A DNA stretch of 64,000 nt. It comes from Sycobia sp. Sy_11. Taxonomy: Eukaryota; Arthropoda; Insecta; Hymenoptera; Epichrysomallidae. The notes under the pieces are model-generated. The model did not search any database. It saw only the letters and a program-made list of their open reading frames with translations, and had not been told where the DNA came from. Shown here in pieces: positions 35,024 to 45,461 of the stretch (positions are counted from its first letter, which is position 1; each line of letters starts with the position of its first letter). Position numbers and translations under genes: made by a program. The stretch spans positions 901,501 through 965,500 of the forward strand of contig JACCIC010000208.1 in the NCBI GenBank assembly GCA_018907035.1, written 5' to 3'.

Positions 35024-36526
35024 TTAGTCTTCGGGTATTCCATTAAAACTATCGTGCACCCGATTTAACACATCTTTAATGTCAGGATCCGTATACAAAG
35101 GAGACGTTTCGTCTTCCGCCATGTTATAGAGAAATCGCAATTCTTGTGCTCTCGGGACATTGCTGATCCTCTCCATATAAATACGCAAAAAGTTTTGATC
35201 TGGTATTATGGCAGGAAATTCTTCGTCTCCCTTGTTTAAGTATCTTCGAATAACTTTTAAAAATAATAAAAATAAGAAATAAAAATGAGCGTTAAGAAAA
35301 TTTAACAACTTTAAATACTTACACTCATTTACTGATCTGTCCACAGGATTTCTTGAATTGAATTCGTGATATGTCATGCGTGTTCTATCTACAACATTGT
35401 GAAAACGTTGATGTAGCCGCTCTTCTTCACGAGGCATATAAAAATTTTGTATAGCCTCATGTCGCCCAGCTATTTCGGCGTCCGTCATTGATTCTGGAAT
35501 ATAATCGATGGCGGTTCGAACAGTCGCATGAGGTTCTTTATATTGGCTGACCATGATGCCGTATGTTCTTCGTTTATTTAATTCGAATTCGTCTACATCA
35601 GAATCGCTCTCCATTCCAGAATTACTACTATTGTCGCTATTTTCCAAAAAGTCGGAAGTTCTGAGTGGTCTGTAGTTTACTACAGGCTGGTCCTCTTCAG
35701 ACTTCACTTCCTGCTCCTCGGCATCGTTTTCAACGTGAGGTAACTCAAGGTCGGCTAATAAATTCCATAATGCTAGATATGTTATATGTATATTAATAGA
35801 AATCAGATGATTTTTATTATTTTATTTAATTAATTTTAAAATACTTACCATTTTGTTCCTCTTCGTTTAGGAAATCAGGAGTTCGGAGCGGTCTGTAGTT
35901 CACCACGGGGTGCTCCTTCTCCTCTTCCCCTTTCTCCTCCTCGTCCATTTCTACAGCATCTTCTTCCTCATCTTCGTCCTCTTCCTCGATCTTAAAAGAT
36001 GTATCGTTGAAATTTTCGTTTTGTGACGATGGACCAGCATCTCCAGAATTTTCAAAAAACTCATCATCGTCAACGTTTTCTACGAGAGGAGCCTCGGTAT
36101 TCGACATATGATCGCCCTTAATTTCCTCTAAGAAATTTTATAATAGGATAAATTTTTATTAAGGCTATCAACATGATTTCTTTTTATTAGATTATTTAAT
36201 TAATTATAACAATACTTACCATTTTCTTCAACGTAATCTATGGAAACTCTGTTTCTAATACTATTATTTCCAAAATTTACCCGTTGTAAATATTGCTTCG
36301 AAATCGCGAAAACCAGAGGAGATCTAATAAAAAGCTGTCTCTGATATCTCACTATTCTCGGCACACTACACTGTTGAAGTAAAAAGTGCAATTCGCGTTT
36401 TAGAGCACTAACACCCATAACACGAACGCGGATACGCCAATTAATACCACATCTTCTGCGAACCAGAAAAGAATTATATCGCAGTGATGCAGCGAATTGT
36501 AAAATAATTTGCCGTACTTTATCCAT
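35024..36526 (-). CDS. Polinton spliced acidic protein (four probable exons), function unknown
   Basis: Three minus-strand frames are joined by clear GT-AG introns. Exon 1, from ATG 36526, ends in VEENG before GTAAGTATTG (about 36219). Exon 2 (about 36130-35854) is extremely acidic (a run of E/D) with HPVVNYRPLRTPDFL and ends before GTAAGTATTTT. Exon 3 (about 35780-35323) repeats the motif as QPVVNYRPLRTSDFL and ends before GTAAGTATTTAAAG. Exon 4 (35252-35024) ends at a stop. Introns are short (70-90 bp) and AT-rich. Exon 1 is basic (RRRCGINWRIRVRVMGVSALKRE). No known domain. It is first in the minus-strand series, 69 bp upstream of PolB. Confidence 0.6.
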
Positions 36527-36624
36527 TGCTAAGCTCTGTGAATTTTACTAATGAAAAACGTAAGTAGATCTATTATGCACGCAATTCCCGAACTTACTAC
36601 AAGCTATGGGTTCACACCCTCGTC

Positions 36625-36632
36625 TTTTATAG
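36625..36632 (-). promoter_or_regulatory. TATA box for the spliced Polinton gene
   Basis: TATAAAAG on the minus strand, about 100 bp upstream of the ATG at 36526, embedded in a GC-richer context (GCTGCTATAAAAGACGAGG). Confidence 0.6.
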
Positions 36633-36639
36633 CAGCGAA

Positions 36640-37261
36640 ATTCGGCGTGATAGGAAGCATCTTTTACAAGATGATTTAGATATCATCTTTCCATATATTT
36701 TATTTCACCGATTGACTTTTATTTATAATAAAAAGAAGTCGAATTAGAACGTGTAACTATAAAACTCAAGTCTCACTAGTCGTATATGGGTAACAAAAGC
36801 TAATCAGCTATTTGATATGACGACCTTCTTGAAGAACGACACGTTCGTACACGAAATAAGAATATTTCTGTTCAGGGTGGTTCAATTTCTTATAAAACGC
36901 TTTTCGCAGATGGCTTACGTTATAACTCTTTTTAAAACAGGATTTCTTAATAAGAATATGAGCATCCGCTTTGCCATCTATCTTTTGTCGGCAGGAAGCA
37001 ATGATTTAAATCGAAGCCGTAAAAGATCTCTGGTTTATTAAATTAATGTACACATTCTCCCAAGGTCTATATATCTCTCGACACGTATCACGTATATGTA
37101 AGCTAGGGTTGAATTGCATTTAGGATGTAAGCGCATATTCCTGAAAAAGATCAGTGATATCAGCTTTATCCGATCCTTCTTTCGCCTTCAATTTTAAGAT
37201 AAGCAATCGTGCGCATGTCGCTGCCCAAAAAGGGTATTAAATATCATGGCTTTTCCTTAAG
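36640..37261. other. Polinton internal spacer with one short plus-strand ORF
   Basis: A plus-strand ORF at 36817-37041 (74 aa, with FRVVQFLIKRFSQMAYVITLFKTGFL) is the only candidate plus gene in the element. Its composition is protein-like but I recognise no family, and it may be a decayed gene. The rest is AT-rich. Confidence 0.35.
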
Positions 37262-37829
37262 CTTAATACCTAACCTCCTTAATAATTTCTCATCCGAGCG
37301 CACCGTCCTCTATCGTTGATTTTATTTTATATAAAACTATTTCGGAAATGAAAAGGTTGTCAGTCGATTCAGAGACGTTGGAGTGTGCATATCATACATC
37401 AAACAGGGGATAATCGATTAGCCAAGTCCGCGTACTCGAAGAAAAGAATTTCAAAAGCAAAAAACTGTAAAGGTAATATATTAAATATTCTTACTTTTCA
37501 AATTATTTTCGAAAGTACAAGAGCAGTTGAGGCGAGAGGACCAAGCTTAAGAAAAGATATTTCTTTGGAGCATGACGCAATCTCATTTCTACGTCGTTTT
37601 ATCATCGTATCGTATTTCCTTATCGGTCAGGAAATAAATTTGATATCAATCTTCCTGCACCGTAGTCGAGCAGCCTTCGCGAACGAACAACACTACGTAT
37701 GCACGGGTTTGATCGAAAAATTTATTTCAGCTCTACAATGCTGTATAGATAGCGTTAATGTAAAGCAGAAAATGCAGAGTTTTATATGAAAATGTTAAAG
37801 TCAAATTCCATCGTGTACATATTCTAGCC

Positions 37830-38260
37830 CGGCGCGCGGCCCCTAGCAGCGAGTGTGTGCGAGTCTCGTTACGAAGAGCCGCACAAAAGAGAGAAGTCAA
37901 TAGCTTCTTTATACATATCCGGGTTCGAATTCGATTGTGGGTAAAGAGTAAGGCGTAAAACACCACCGGCGCGCGGAGACTAGTAGAGTATAGAGAGAGC
38001 GCGCGAGGCGCGGTGCGAAGATCCGCACAGATGAGAGAGGCCGATAGCAGGCCGCTGACGGAAGATGAAGCAGCGGGTCGCTTTCTTTTTCTATTCTTTT
38101 TCTACTCTGTTTCCATGCAATGCATACACGCATGTTAAAATCTTCGGATAGATTTGTTAGTCAGGGCGTGCGGCCACTGGCGGTCGGTAGGCAGCGCGGG
38201 CGAGCCTTGGTGCGAAGATCCGCACAAAACGGAGGGACCGATAGCCGGCTGCTGTCGGCC
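37830..38260. repeat. Triplicated ~100-200 bp module in the right TIR
   Basis: Three diverged copies of one module (about 37830-37900, 37965-38060, 38160-38262), each with a GCGCGCGGC-like edge, a GTGCGAAGATCCGCAC-type small palindrome (degenerate in the first) and a GAGAGGCCGATAGC-like tail. The left TIR has a single copy at 19640-19745. Confidence 0.75.
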
Positions 38261-38271
38261 CGATGAGGCAA

Positions 38272-38274
<3 letters not shown>

Positions 38275-38354
<80 letters not shown>
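38275..38354. repeat. (CT)n microsatellite in the right TIR
   Basis: About 80 bp of CT followed by a broken CT run to 38370. The left TIR has only a ~12-bp GA run at the same place (19619-19631). Confidence 0.95.
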
Positions 38355-38358
<4 letters not shown>

Positions 38359-38397
38359 CTCTCTCTCTCTACGTTGCATGTGTGCATGCGTGCGCAC

Positions 38398-38401
<4 letters not shown>

Positions 38402-38452
<51 letters not shown>
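38402..38452. repeat. (TA)n microsatellite in the right TIR
   Basis: About 50 bp of pure TA, continued by imperfect TA/CATACAGA units to 38520. It corresponds to the TA run split by the LTR in the left TIR. Confidence 0.95.
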
Positions 38453-38456
<4 letters not shown>

Positions 38457-38736
38457 CAGATATAATATATATATACACATACAGATATAATATATATATA
38501 CCCATATGTACACATACATATATATAAATTGCTAAACGCTTATGGAGAGACACCCCCTTATCACCCCTTCAAAGGCCGCCGAAGCAATAAAAACAATTAA
38601 AAATTAATCTTATCACATGGTGTCAGGTTTCAGTACAATCGCCAGACACTTTGGGGGTGGGGGAGTTGCTTCAGATTGGCGCCAAAGAGGGGAAGAGGAG
38701 GATTTGTTATGTCTCGCCATAAGCGTTATATACTAC

Positions 38737-38744
38737 TCTCCCTG
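38737..38744. repeat. Polinton target-site duplication, right copy
   Basis: TCTCCCTG directly follows the right TIR end ATATACTAC. It matches the left copy in the same orientation. Confidence 0.75.
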
Positions 38745-39189
38745 CTTGACTGAGAAACCATCGACTAATAACACTGTTACTTTTCTATCTCCTCTTATCA
38801 TTGTTAATATTTGGAAACAAATCAAACTTCTCCAAACCTTGGGTACTGACCGCTTTTTATATCAAATTATGCAAAACATATGCAAAATATTTATTCTTTA
38901 TAATTAAAAAAAATATTAATGAACCTCTAAATCTTATCCACTACAGGATCGAGTGTTTTAACCTTCGTCTTAACGACAATGAGTAACACGTATAAATCTT
39001 CAAAGATTACAGTAAATCTTTGTCATCTTAATTACAGATATTGAAAAATTATTTTGCCATAGTACAGAATGTAAGCACTCATCTGATTGAACATAAAATT
39101 ATATGTAAATATTAATTCACAATCGATGGATAATTTATCGATTTGAATCATGGACCACAGCCTTAAATCAAATAACATAATAATATACT
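38745..39189. other. Spacer right of the Polinton
   Basis: AT-rich single-copy-like sequence. I see no gene or repeat. Confidence 0.5.
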
Positions 39190-39492
39190 CTATTTCAGAA
39201 CCCAACCAAACGAGAGATACTCTCCCTCAACAAAGGCTGTTGTGTTGAGCAAGCTGTAGTTGAGGGAGTAGACCGGGAATACTTCACGACCCGAAGTCCT
39301 GAAGTCTTGGTATTGAGCCGGAGCCAATAATTCGAGAAGTGGAGTTGAAGTAGTAATATAAAAGGACATGTGCGCGAGGAACGACAAAGTTTTGTTCATG
39401 AGTTGAGCTACAAAAGGGCCGAGATCTCCTGAACCAGAGCCCGTTTCTCTGACAAAATTGGCCCACGTGTTACAATTTAAAGGTTCAAAAAT
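39190..39492 (-). CDS. Orphan coding-like fragment (100 codons open), unknown
   Basis: A minus frame open from just after a stop at 39493-39495 down to a stop at 39190, with an internal Met at 39399. Composition is strongly protein-like: NTWANFVRETGSGSGDLGPF, then FLAHMSFYITTSTPLLELL, then FPVYSLNYSLLNTTAFVEG. Codon use and GC content stand out from the AT-rich flanks. It ends cleanly in a stop. No upstream exon or promoter is evident, so it may be a fragment of a host gene, a retroelement or an old viral insertion. I cannot identify it. Confidence 0.4.
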   Translation of the reverse strand: MFEPLNCNTWANFVRETGSGSGDLGPFVAQLMNKTLSFLAHMSFYITTSTPLLELLAPAQYQDFRTSGREVFPVYSLNYSLLNTTAFVEGEYLSFGWVLK

Positions 39493-40350
39493 TTAACTGA
39501 TGGTAGTTTTCAAAATGTACAATAAACGGTATTTGGACATTTTAGTATTCCAATTCTGCATATACCTAATTTGAACCTGTAAATGCTGGGTAGTTTGCTT
39601 TGTAGGTAGGCCTACATATATAGCTGATGAAACTTTTACTTCTAAATTTGAAAAAACTAAGATGTACTACGCCAACAGTTCTAAATGTAGACTTTAAATT
39701 TTTGTGTATCACTAAATTATCTTCGTTGATGGAGTAGCCTCTTTAAAATATGCAACTGTATATAAAATAAATGTTGAGGACAACTCCGAAAGAAATAACA
39801 TTCACCAACACAATTTTATTGAAGGGAAACAATCGCTTAAGACATAAAAAAAACCCTATTTATAATATACTCATTTTTACTCAATGAGAAAAACAAAATG
39901 TATTCTAAATTCGTATTAGAAATTTAACACTATCACACACGCACACATGTAGCACGGTCGAATATTCGCACATGGTTCGTTTCGCATCGAACCACACCGT
40001 GAATACTCTTTTGAACGTCGATCGTAGGTTCGGATTTCGTTTCGTTTAATGCGACTGTCATCTGTCGATGGCCGACCCATATCAATTAGCAACTACTACG
40101 ATTAAAGTCTCCTTAGAAATAATGTTTAATATGTTCGATGTATGACGAATTGTTTTAAGAACAACTGGAAGCTTCGTATCGTCCGAATATTGAATAACGT
40201 GTGATTCCTTTTTCTCCTAAATTTGCCCGCACTTTCATTATTCCCCCACTTTTTTTTACTCCATTGACAAATCTAGTACTATAATGCGCATATCTTGATG
40301 TGTGAAAAGAAAACAAAAAATGCGCGATAACATTCCTTCTTTCGCCTTTC
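39493..40350. other. Spacer with an imperfect hairpin
   Basis: Mostly AT-rich. GAATATTCGCACATGGTTCG (39960-39979) and CGAACCACACCGTGAATACT (39988-40007) form an imperfect palindrome within a GC-richer patch to about 40100. No gene. Confidence 0.45.
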
Positions 40351-40357
40351 TCATTCA

Positions 40358-40432
<75 letters not shown>
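40358..40432. repeat. Compound (CA)n-(TA)n microsatellite
   Basis: About 55 bp of CA followed by about 18 bp of TA. Confidence 0.95.
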
Positions 40433-40433
<1 letters not shown>

Positions 40434-40660
40434 GCCTAAAACTAACTAGCGCTGTGATAACGATACAGACTTCAAGTTCTTTCTTTGAAATTTCAAAGAA
40501 GTTTCTACATGGCCTGGAACCAAAGATATAAATTTATAAAAGTATTCAAATATAAGAGCATCAAATCTGAGTAAAACACTACATTGCTCTAAACTTTCAT
40601 TCGTAAAAGCTATCACTTTTGACCGATCAGATAAAATTATAATTTTTTTCATGTTATTTA

Positions 40661-40825
40661 TACGTGGTGTGTTCAAAAAGTAACGAGAATTTTTAAATTT
40701 CGTGGGTTTGGAGAGTCAGCCTGTGTAAAAATTTATTTTATTGTATTGGTACACATGCCCCTAAAGTACGATAAAATTTTCAGCAATATTCATTGCTTAC
40801 TTTTTAAGTGGCAGCCGCTAACGTT
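40661..40825 (+). mobile_element. mariner 5'-end fragment
   Basis: About 165 bp starting GGTGTGTTCAAAAAGTAACG, closely matching the reverse complement of 43236-43385 (5' end of the minus-strand mariner). It stops at GTGGCAGCCGCTAACG, so it is a truncated copy. The 76-aa minus ORF at 40446-40676 runs into it and is unsupported. Confidence 0.7.
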
Positions 40826-42147
40826 AGACATGTTTTTTGAGTTTTTTTTCAGTAGAAAATGATGTGACATTCATAATCATCAATATCTTATCAACTGGGG
40901 TATAACAATGAAGCTGCCTGATGTTTTAAAATGTTTTCGCAGACTAAAATCGTTTTCGTAAATGTCTTCCATATTTTTGAATTTTCTTCATTTAAAATGA
41001 ACAAAACTGTGGAATTAATTATTTCAATCTTCATACTTAGTTTGAAGATAATTATTAAAAAATATATCTCGCCAACTACCTTATAGTTTTTAATTCTATA
41101 TTATAATAATATTTATTATATATAATTCTATATTATAATATAATACTCATATATCTGGTAAGCATTGTTTATTTGTCCTTTTGTGGGTGATTTAATATAA
41201 TACCAAATAACGTGACATTTAGGAATACTACCGATAATATTCTATGGAGATTTACTACGGCTTCTTGCAAAAACGTTGTACGATTGTACTTACGTAACAA
41301 TAAGTTGATTAAATAGTTTCTAATATAGCGAAAATTAGTATGAAATTATTACAATTTTTTACAGTTAAAGTTTTATTTGCTATAGTATATCAACTTTTAT
41401 TACTTTTATGATTTTCTGTTGTTTTTAATCCTTATTACTTTTATATTTTTTTATATATTTTATAATTTATATCTCGCTCAACTCACCAGAGGCTAGAATG
41501 GAATTTTCTCTTTTATTTTCTTTTAATTTTTATTCTTACATTGGATTTAGTTTATTGACAATTGATTTAAGTTTAAATAAAGTTATCAAAAGAGTTTTTA
41601 ATATTTTTATACACAACTACGTTGTATTAATAAAATATAAAATAATAATAAATATTTCTTAAATTTACTAATTAAAATTTAAAGTAATGATAAAAAGAAA
41701 AAAATGAAAACAAAAATAATCTATAACGAATCTCTCTTAATTAGCCGGTCCCGCGGTTGCTGGCACACTGGGATTTTACAGTTTTGTAGCAAAATTTAAA
41801 CTCACGAAATTTTTCCCTATCTACGTAGCCGTTCCATAATTTCGCATCGCGCACTCCTTTCATCATCGCAATGCGCCATACCAGACAGCACCACGCGTAC
41901 TTTTCCAACGCACTATTTTTGTGGTATCCGCTCCGCACCACACCGCCCCGGATTGCACCGTGCTTTCTGCGCCACTTAAAGGTCACAATCTATTATTCCA
42001 CGCTTTTATAATCGAATACTGTAACCCACTTTAATTAATCAAATACAATATATTTATAGTTATAATTTTATAGTTATAACATATTTGTAGTTATATTTTA
42101 AACAACGACTATTATATTGTATTTTATGAATTAAAATATATATATGT
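40826..42147. other. AT-rich spacer with a GC-richer patch
   Basis: Mostly AT-rich. 41741-41986 is GC-balanced and open on the minus strand (81 aa, YAWCCLVWRIAMMKGVRDAKLWNGYVDREKF in part) but resembles nothing I know. Confidence 0.4.
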
Positions 42148-43385
42148 ACGAAGTGTGTTAAAAAAATAACGAAAATTTTCGTTTTATAAAAAAAATATTT
42201 ATTTATTCATCATTATCTATTTTGTCCCCTTCAAATAATCCCTCTCGGATATAATGTATTATACTTCTGCCAAAGCTTTTACCAATCCTCGAAACACTTT
42301 TGAAACGCGATCTTTGTAATAGCTTTTAGCTCTATCACCGATTCGCTTTCAATGTCATCTATGCTTGTAAAACGACGGCCTTTTAATGTTCTGTTTATTT
42401 TTGGAAATAGAAAAAAGTCACATGGAGCCATATCTGGCGAATATGGAGGCTAAGGCATCGTAAAAGTTTTGTTTTTGGCCAAAAATTCACGAACAAACAA
42501 TGAAATGTGAGCAGGTTCATTATCGTGGTGCAAAAACCATGAATTAATTTGCCACAAATCTGGGTGTTTTTTTCAGATTGCTTGACGTAAACAGTGTTGA
42601 ACACGTAGGTAGTACTCCTTATTGATTATCTGACCTTGTGGCAAAAATTCATGATGCCCTATTAAAATCGAAGAACACAGTGAGCATAACCTTCACATTC
42701 GACCACACTTATCGAGCCTTATTCGGTCTTGACGATCCAGAATGCCTACACTAGGACGATTGAACCTTAGTTTCGACATCATATCCATAAACCCATGTTT
42801 CGTCACATGTTATATCACGTTTTAGTAGTTCTACATAGTTATTAACTTCATTTAGCAACTCCTGAGCAACTTCCATTCGCCGCTGTTTTTGTTCAAAATT
42901 CAACAATTTTGGAACAAATTTTGCTGCCACACGTTTCATATCCAAAATATCCGAAAAACTTCCATGGCATGAGCTAACCTTTCGTTCACTTTTTTCACGT
43001 TTTCATTGGTTGTTCATGTGCTTGGGCGTCTGGGTCGTTCGTTATCTTCAACGTTTTCGCGGCCATCTTGGAAACGCTTATACCACTCGTAAATCCTTGC
43101 CTTACTCATAGCAGACTCACCATATGCCTTTGTTAACATTTTACAAACTTCATTACACTTTATTTCATTTTTTAGGCAAAATTAAATACAAATTCTTTGC
43201 TCCATTTTTTCCACAAACGAAAATCGCCGAGTTAGCAGCTGCCACTTAAAAAGTAAGCAATGAATATTGCTGAAACTTTTATCGTACTTCAGAGGCATGT
43301 GTACGAATACAATAAAATAATTTTTATACAGGCGGACTCTCCAACCCGCGAAATCTAAAAACTCTTGTTACTTTTTCAACACACC
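42148..43385 (-). mobile_element. mariner element, inactive, with both ends
   Basis: The ends ACGAAGTGTGTTAAAAAAAT (42148) and TTACTTTTTCAACACACC (43368-43385) are inverted relatives of the 4.64-kb terminus. Minus-strand pieces: DMKRVAAKFVPKLLNFEQKQ and ITCDETWVYGYDVE (42945-42751, first catalytic Asp), an NLHHDNE-like second block near 42520 that is damaged, and MAPCDFFLFPKI at about 42425 followed by the C-terminal domain in another phase. Multiple stops and phase changes. Same family as 4.64 kb. Confidence 0.8.
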
Positions 43386-43389
43386 TTTT

Positions 43390-43407
43390 GTGTGTGTGTG
43401 TGTGTGT
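43390..43407. repeat. (GT)n at the R1-element 3' side
   Basis: Nine GT units directly abutting the 3' end of the minus-strand LINE and the mariner end at 43385. Confidence 0.9.
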
Positions 43408-43611
43408 TTTTATTAGGCATAGGCGGAGCAAACTCTGCACTAGTGGCCTCTCGAAACCAGCATCCCGCCGGAACTATCCAGGAATATTGCTTCGGCGGGG
43501 CTGTTAGTTAGCCTATATGGCTCCTCTTCTTATGACACTATCTTACGTCCCCCATCCACACAAGTGATTAGGGGTTCGGTGTTCGTCCTCTGCATCTTAA
43601 AATAGCATCAG

Positions 43612-45461
43612 CTAGCCTGGTTCATCGTGGGCCATTCGCCTAATTCTATCGGCATTTCTAAGTTTGGTCATCACCTCTTTTGCGAAACTGACTACTGCCT
43701 TCCAGTTTTCAGAAGATTCCAGCGTTATTGATAGGATGCTCTCTGGTCTGATTGGCTTATTGATGATGTTCATCAAGTGCTCACGTTGTGTTCTAAAACG
43801 AGGGCAGCTCACTAATATATGCTCGGCATCCTCGACCAAAGTCGGGCAGATGGGGCAGAAATCATTATTATTGCATTTCTTGCGGTACACACTACCAGTT
43901 TAATGGCATCGACTGTTGATTTTGATTTCCGAAATCGAAATTGGCGTGACGATAAGCCGAGCAATTCTTCAGTGAATGCTTCCAGTCGGCTACATATTAT
44001 TTTTTCAAATATTTTACCTACCGTATCGAGCATACACAAAGGCCTGTATGATGAAAGATTATCAACTGGATTATTGCCCTTAGGTAACAGGACTAACCCT
44101 TGAGTTTTCCAGCAATCAGGAAAAATACCCTCAAGAAGACAAGCATTGAATACTGTTAGAAATATAGATGGATTCTTCTGTATCGCCAACTTAACTGCAG
44201 CATTAGGGATACCATCAGGGCCAGGGGCAGCATTGTCTCTAATCTTAGCGTAAGCATTATGTAGCTCCATTTCAGTTATAGGAGGTATATCGTCCGAGTG
44301 TTGCGTGCGCAGTACAGTCCCATGGGTGTCATTGGGAAAGAGAGCGGAAACAATCTTATCAATCAATACCTTCCTAGTGGGTTGTATTGGTGCCCTACTC
44401 AATCGTGCCATGACTGTTTTGTATGGTCGTCCCTATAAGTCATTGTTCGCCTCTGCATACAGTTCAAGCCAGCATCGACGCTTGTTTGCCTTAATGGCCT
44501 TGACAAGCGCTCTTTGTGCTTCTTTAAATAAACTATTAAACGTATCACGATGGGTGCGGGCTCTTTGGGCAAGTCTACGTGCGCGATGACATTGTTTGCG
44601 CAATCCTGCAATTTCATTTGTCCACCAGTAGACAGATTGACGATGTTTAAATATGCTCTTAGTCCTAGTCATCGATGCATCGCATGCTTCAGAGATATGA
44701 TTCATGAGTTCATTTGCCAGATGGCCTGGTGTACCATATTCTAAACTCTCTTCTGATATTATAGTGGAGATTACTTCACAGTCTAGCAATATGATGTTCC
44801 GTTTCCGTGTGGGCATCCACTCATTGCACTTGTTCTTTACTTTCTCCTCTGCAATCTCGTACAAGATCGCCCTGTGATCATTGTGGGTGTAAAGGTCGCT
44901 TACTCTCCAATTAAAGATCCGCTGAATCAAGTCATCACTGGCGAATGTTACATCAATGACTGATTGTTTATCACCCCTAATGAAAGTGGATTCAAATCCC
45001 TTATTAACCACGTGGAGTTGAAGAGAATTAAGGCCATCAAGCAGCATACTACCTCTGTTATTTGTTGAAGCGCTTCCCCAGGCTGTGGACTACGCGTTAA
45101 AATCGCCAGCGATTAATAATGGTTTCTTGTCCATGGCTTCATCCACTAATTTAGCTACAAGGATTTCAAACTACTTGTCCGTCAAGATTGGAGGAGCATA
45201 TACACTAAAGACGTATATTTCTTGTATTTTAGTCCAGGATATCAATTCGCTCCGATGACTCGACTGCTTTAGTACCTGTCTATTTTGACCAATCCAGAGG
45301 GCAGCTCTATGGCTTGTGTCACTTATCCAACGCTGTGGTCTATTCCTGTCACAATATGGTACGAAGATTACAGCAATGTCTATTCTTAGCTCCTTTATTG
45401 TTTGTTTCAGCAGGTCATGGGCCGCTACGCAATGGTTGGTATTCAGTTGGAGTATTCTCAT
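43612..45461 (-). pseudogene. R1-clade ORF2: AP endonuclease and truncated reverse transcriptase
   Basis: From ATG 45461: endonuclease start LQLNTNHCVAAHDLL, then LLIAGDFNA at about 45100 followed by an in-frame stop where WGS-type sequence continues. The endonuclease end is SVIDVTFASDDL and YTHNDHRAI (44880; the usual SDH has Asn for Ser, with D and H kept). RT fingers: DNAAPGPDGIPN (44230), SYRPLCMLDTVGKIFEKII (44040), LSSRQFRFRKSKSTVDAI (43950; expected GFR has Arg for Gly). The palm with YxDD is absent: the frame jumps at about 43890 to the terminal zinc finger CPICPTLVEDAEHILVSC (43840-43790). Confidence 0.85.

Larger units (their letters stand above)
18358..38736 (-). mobile_element. 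Polinton/Maverick element, 20,379 bp, genes on minus strand
   Basis: Both ends begin GTAGTATATAACGC in inverted orientation. The first 250 bp of each TIR are about 95% alike by eye, and homology continues inwards to 20222 and 37262. Between them lie the diagnostic genes: PolB, rve integrase with chromodomain, FtsK/HerA-like packaging ATPase, adenovirus-type protease, double-jelly-roll major capsid and penton-like proteins. This gene set defines Polintons, related to the adintoviruses. Nearly all genes have breaks, and two younger insertions (mariner in PolB, LTR in the left TIR) show it has been resident for some time. Its visible integrase frame is whole. Confidence 0.93.
37262..38736. repeat. 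Polinton right terminal inverted repeat
   Basis: Reverse complement of the left TIR. Inner block 37262-37700 is about 88% alike by eye, the terminal 220 bp about 95%. It differs from the left arm in having three instead of one GTGCG-AAGATC-CGCAC modules, a long (CT)n, a long (TA)n and no LTR insertion. Open frames here are artefacts of the repeat. Confidence 0.92.

Noticed and set aside
38154..38553. ORFs of 96-130 aa with long Ser-Leu, Arg-Glu or Ile-Tyr runs
   Set aside because: They are translations of (CT)n and (TA)n microsatellites in the right TIR.
41741..41775. GTGCCAGCAACCGCGG-like string resembling the SSU rRNA 530 loop
   Set aside because: Only about 16 bases match and the surrounding sequence shows no rRNA similarity; chance is more likely than an rRNA or mitochondrial insertion.
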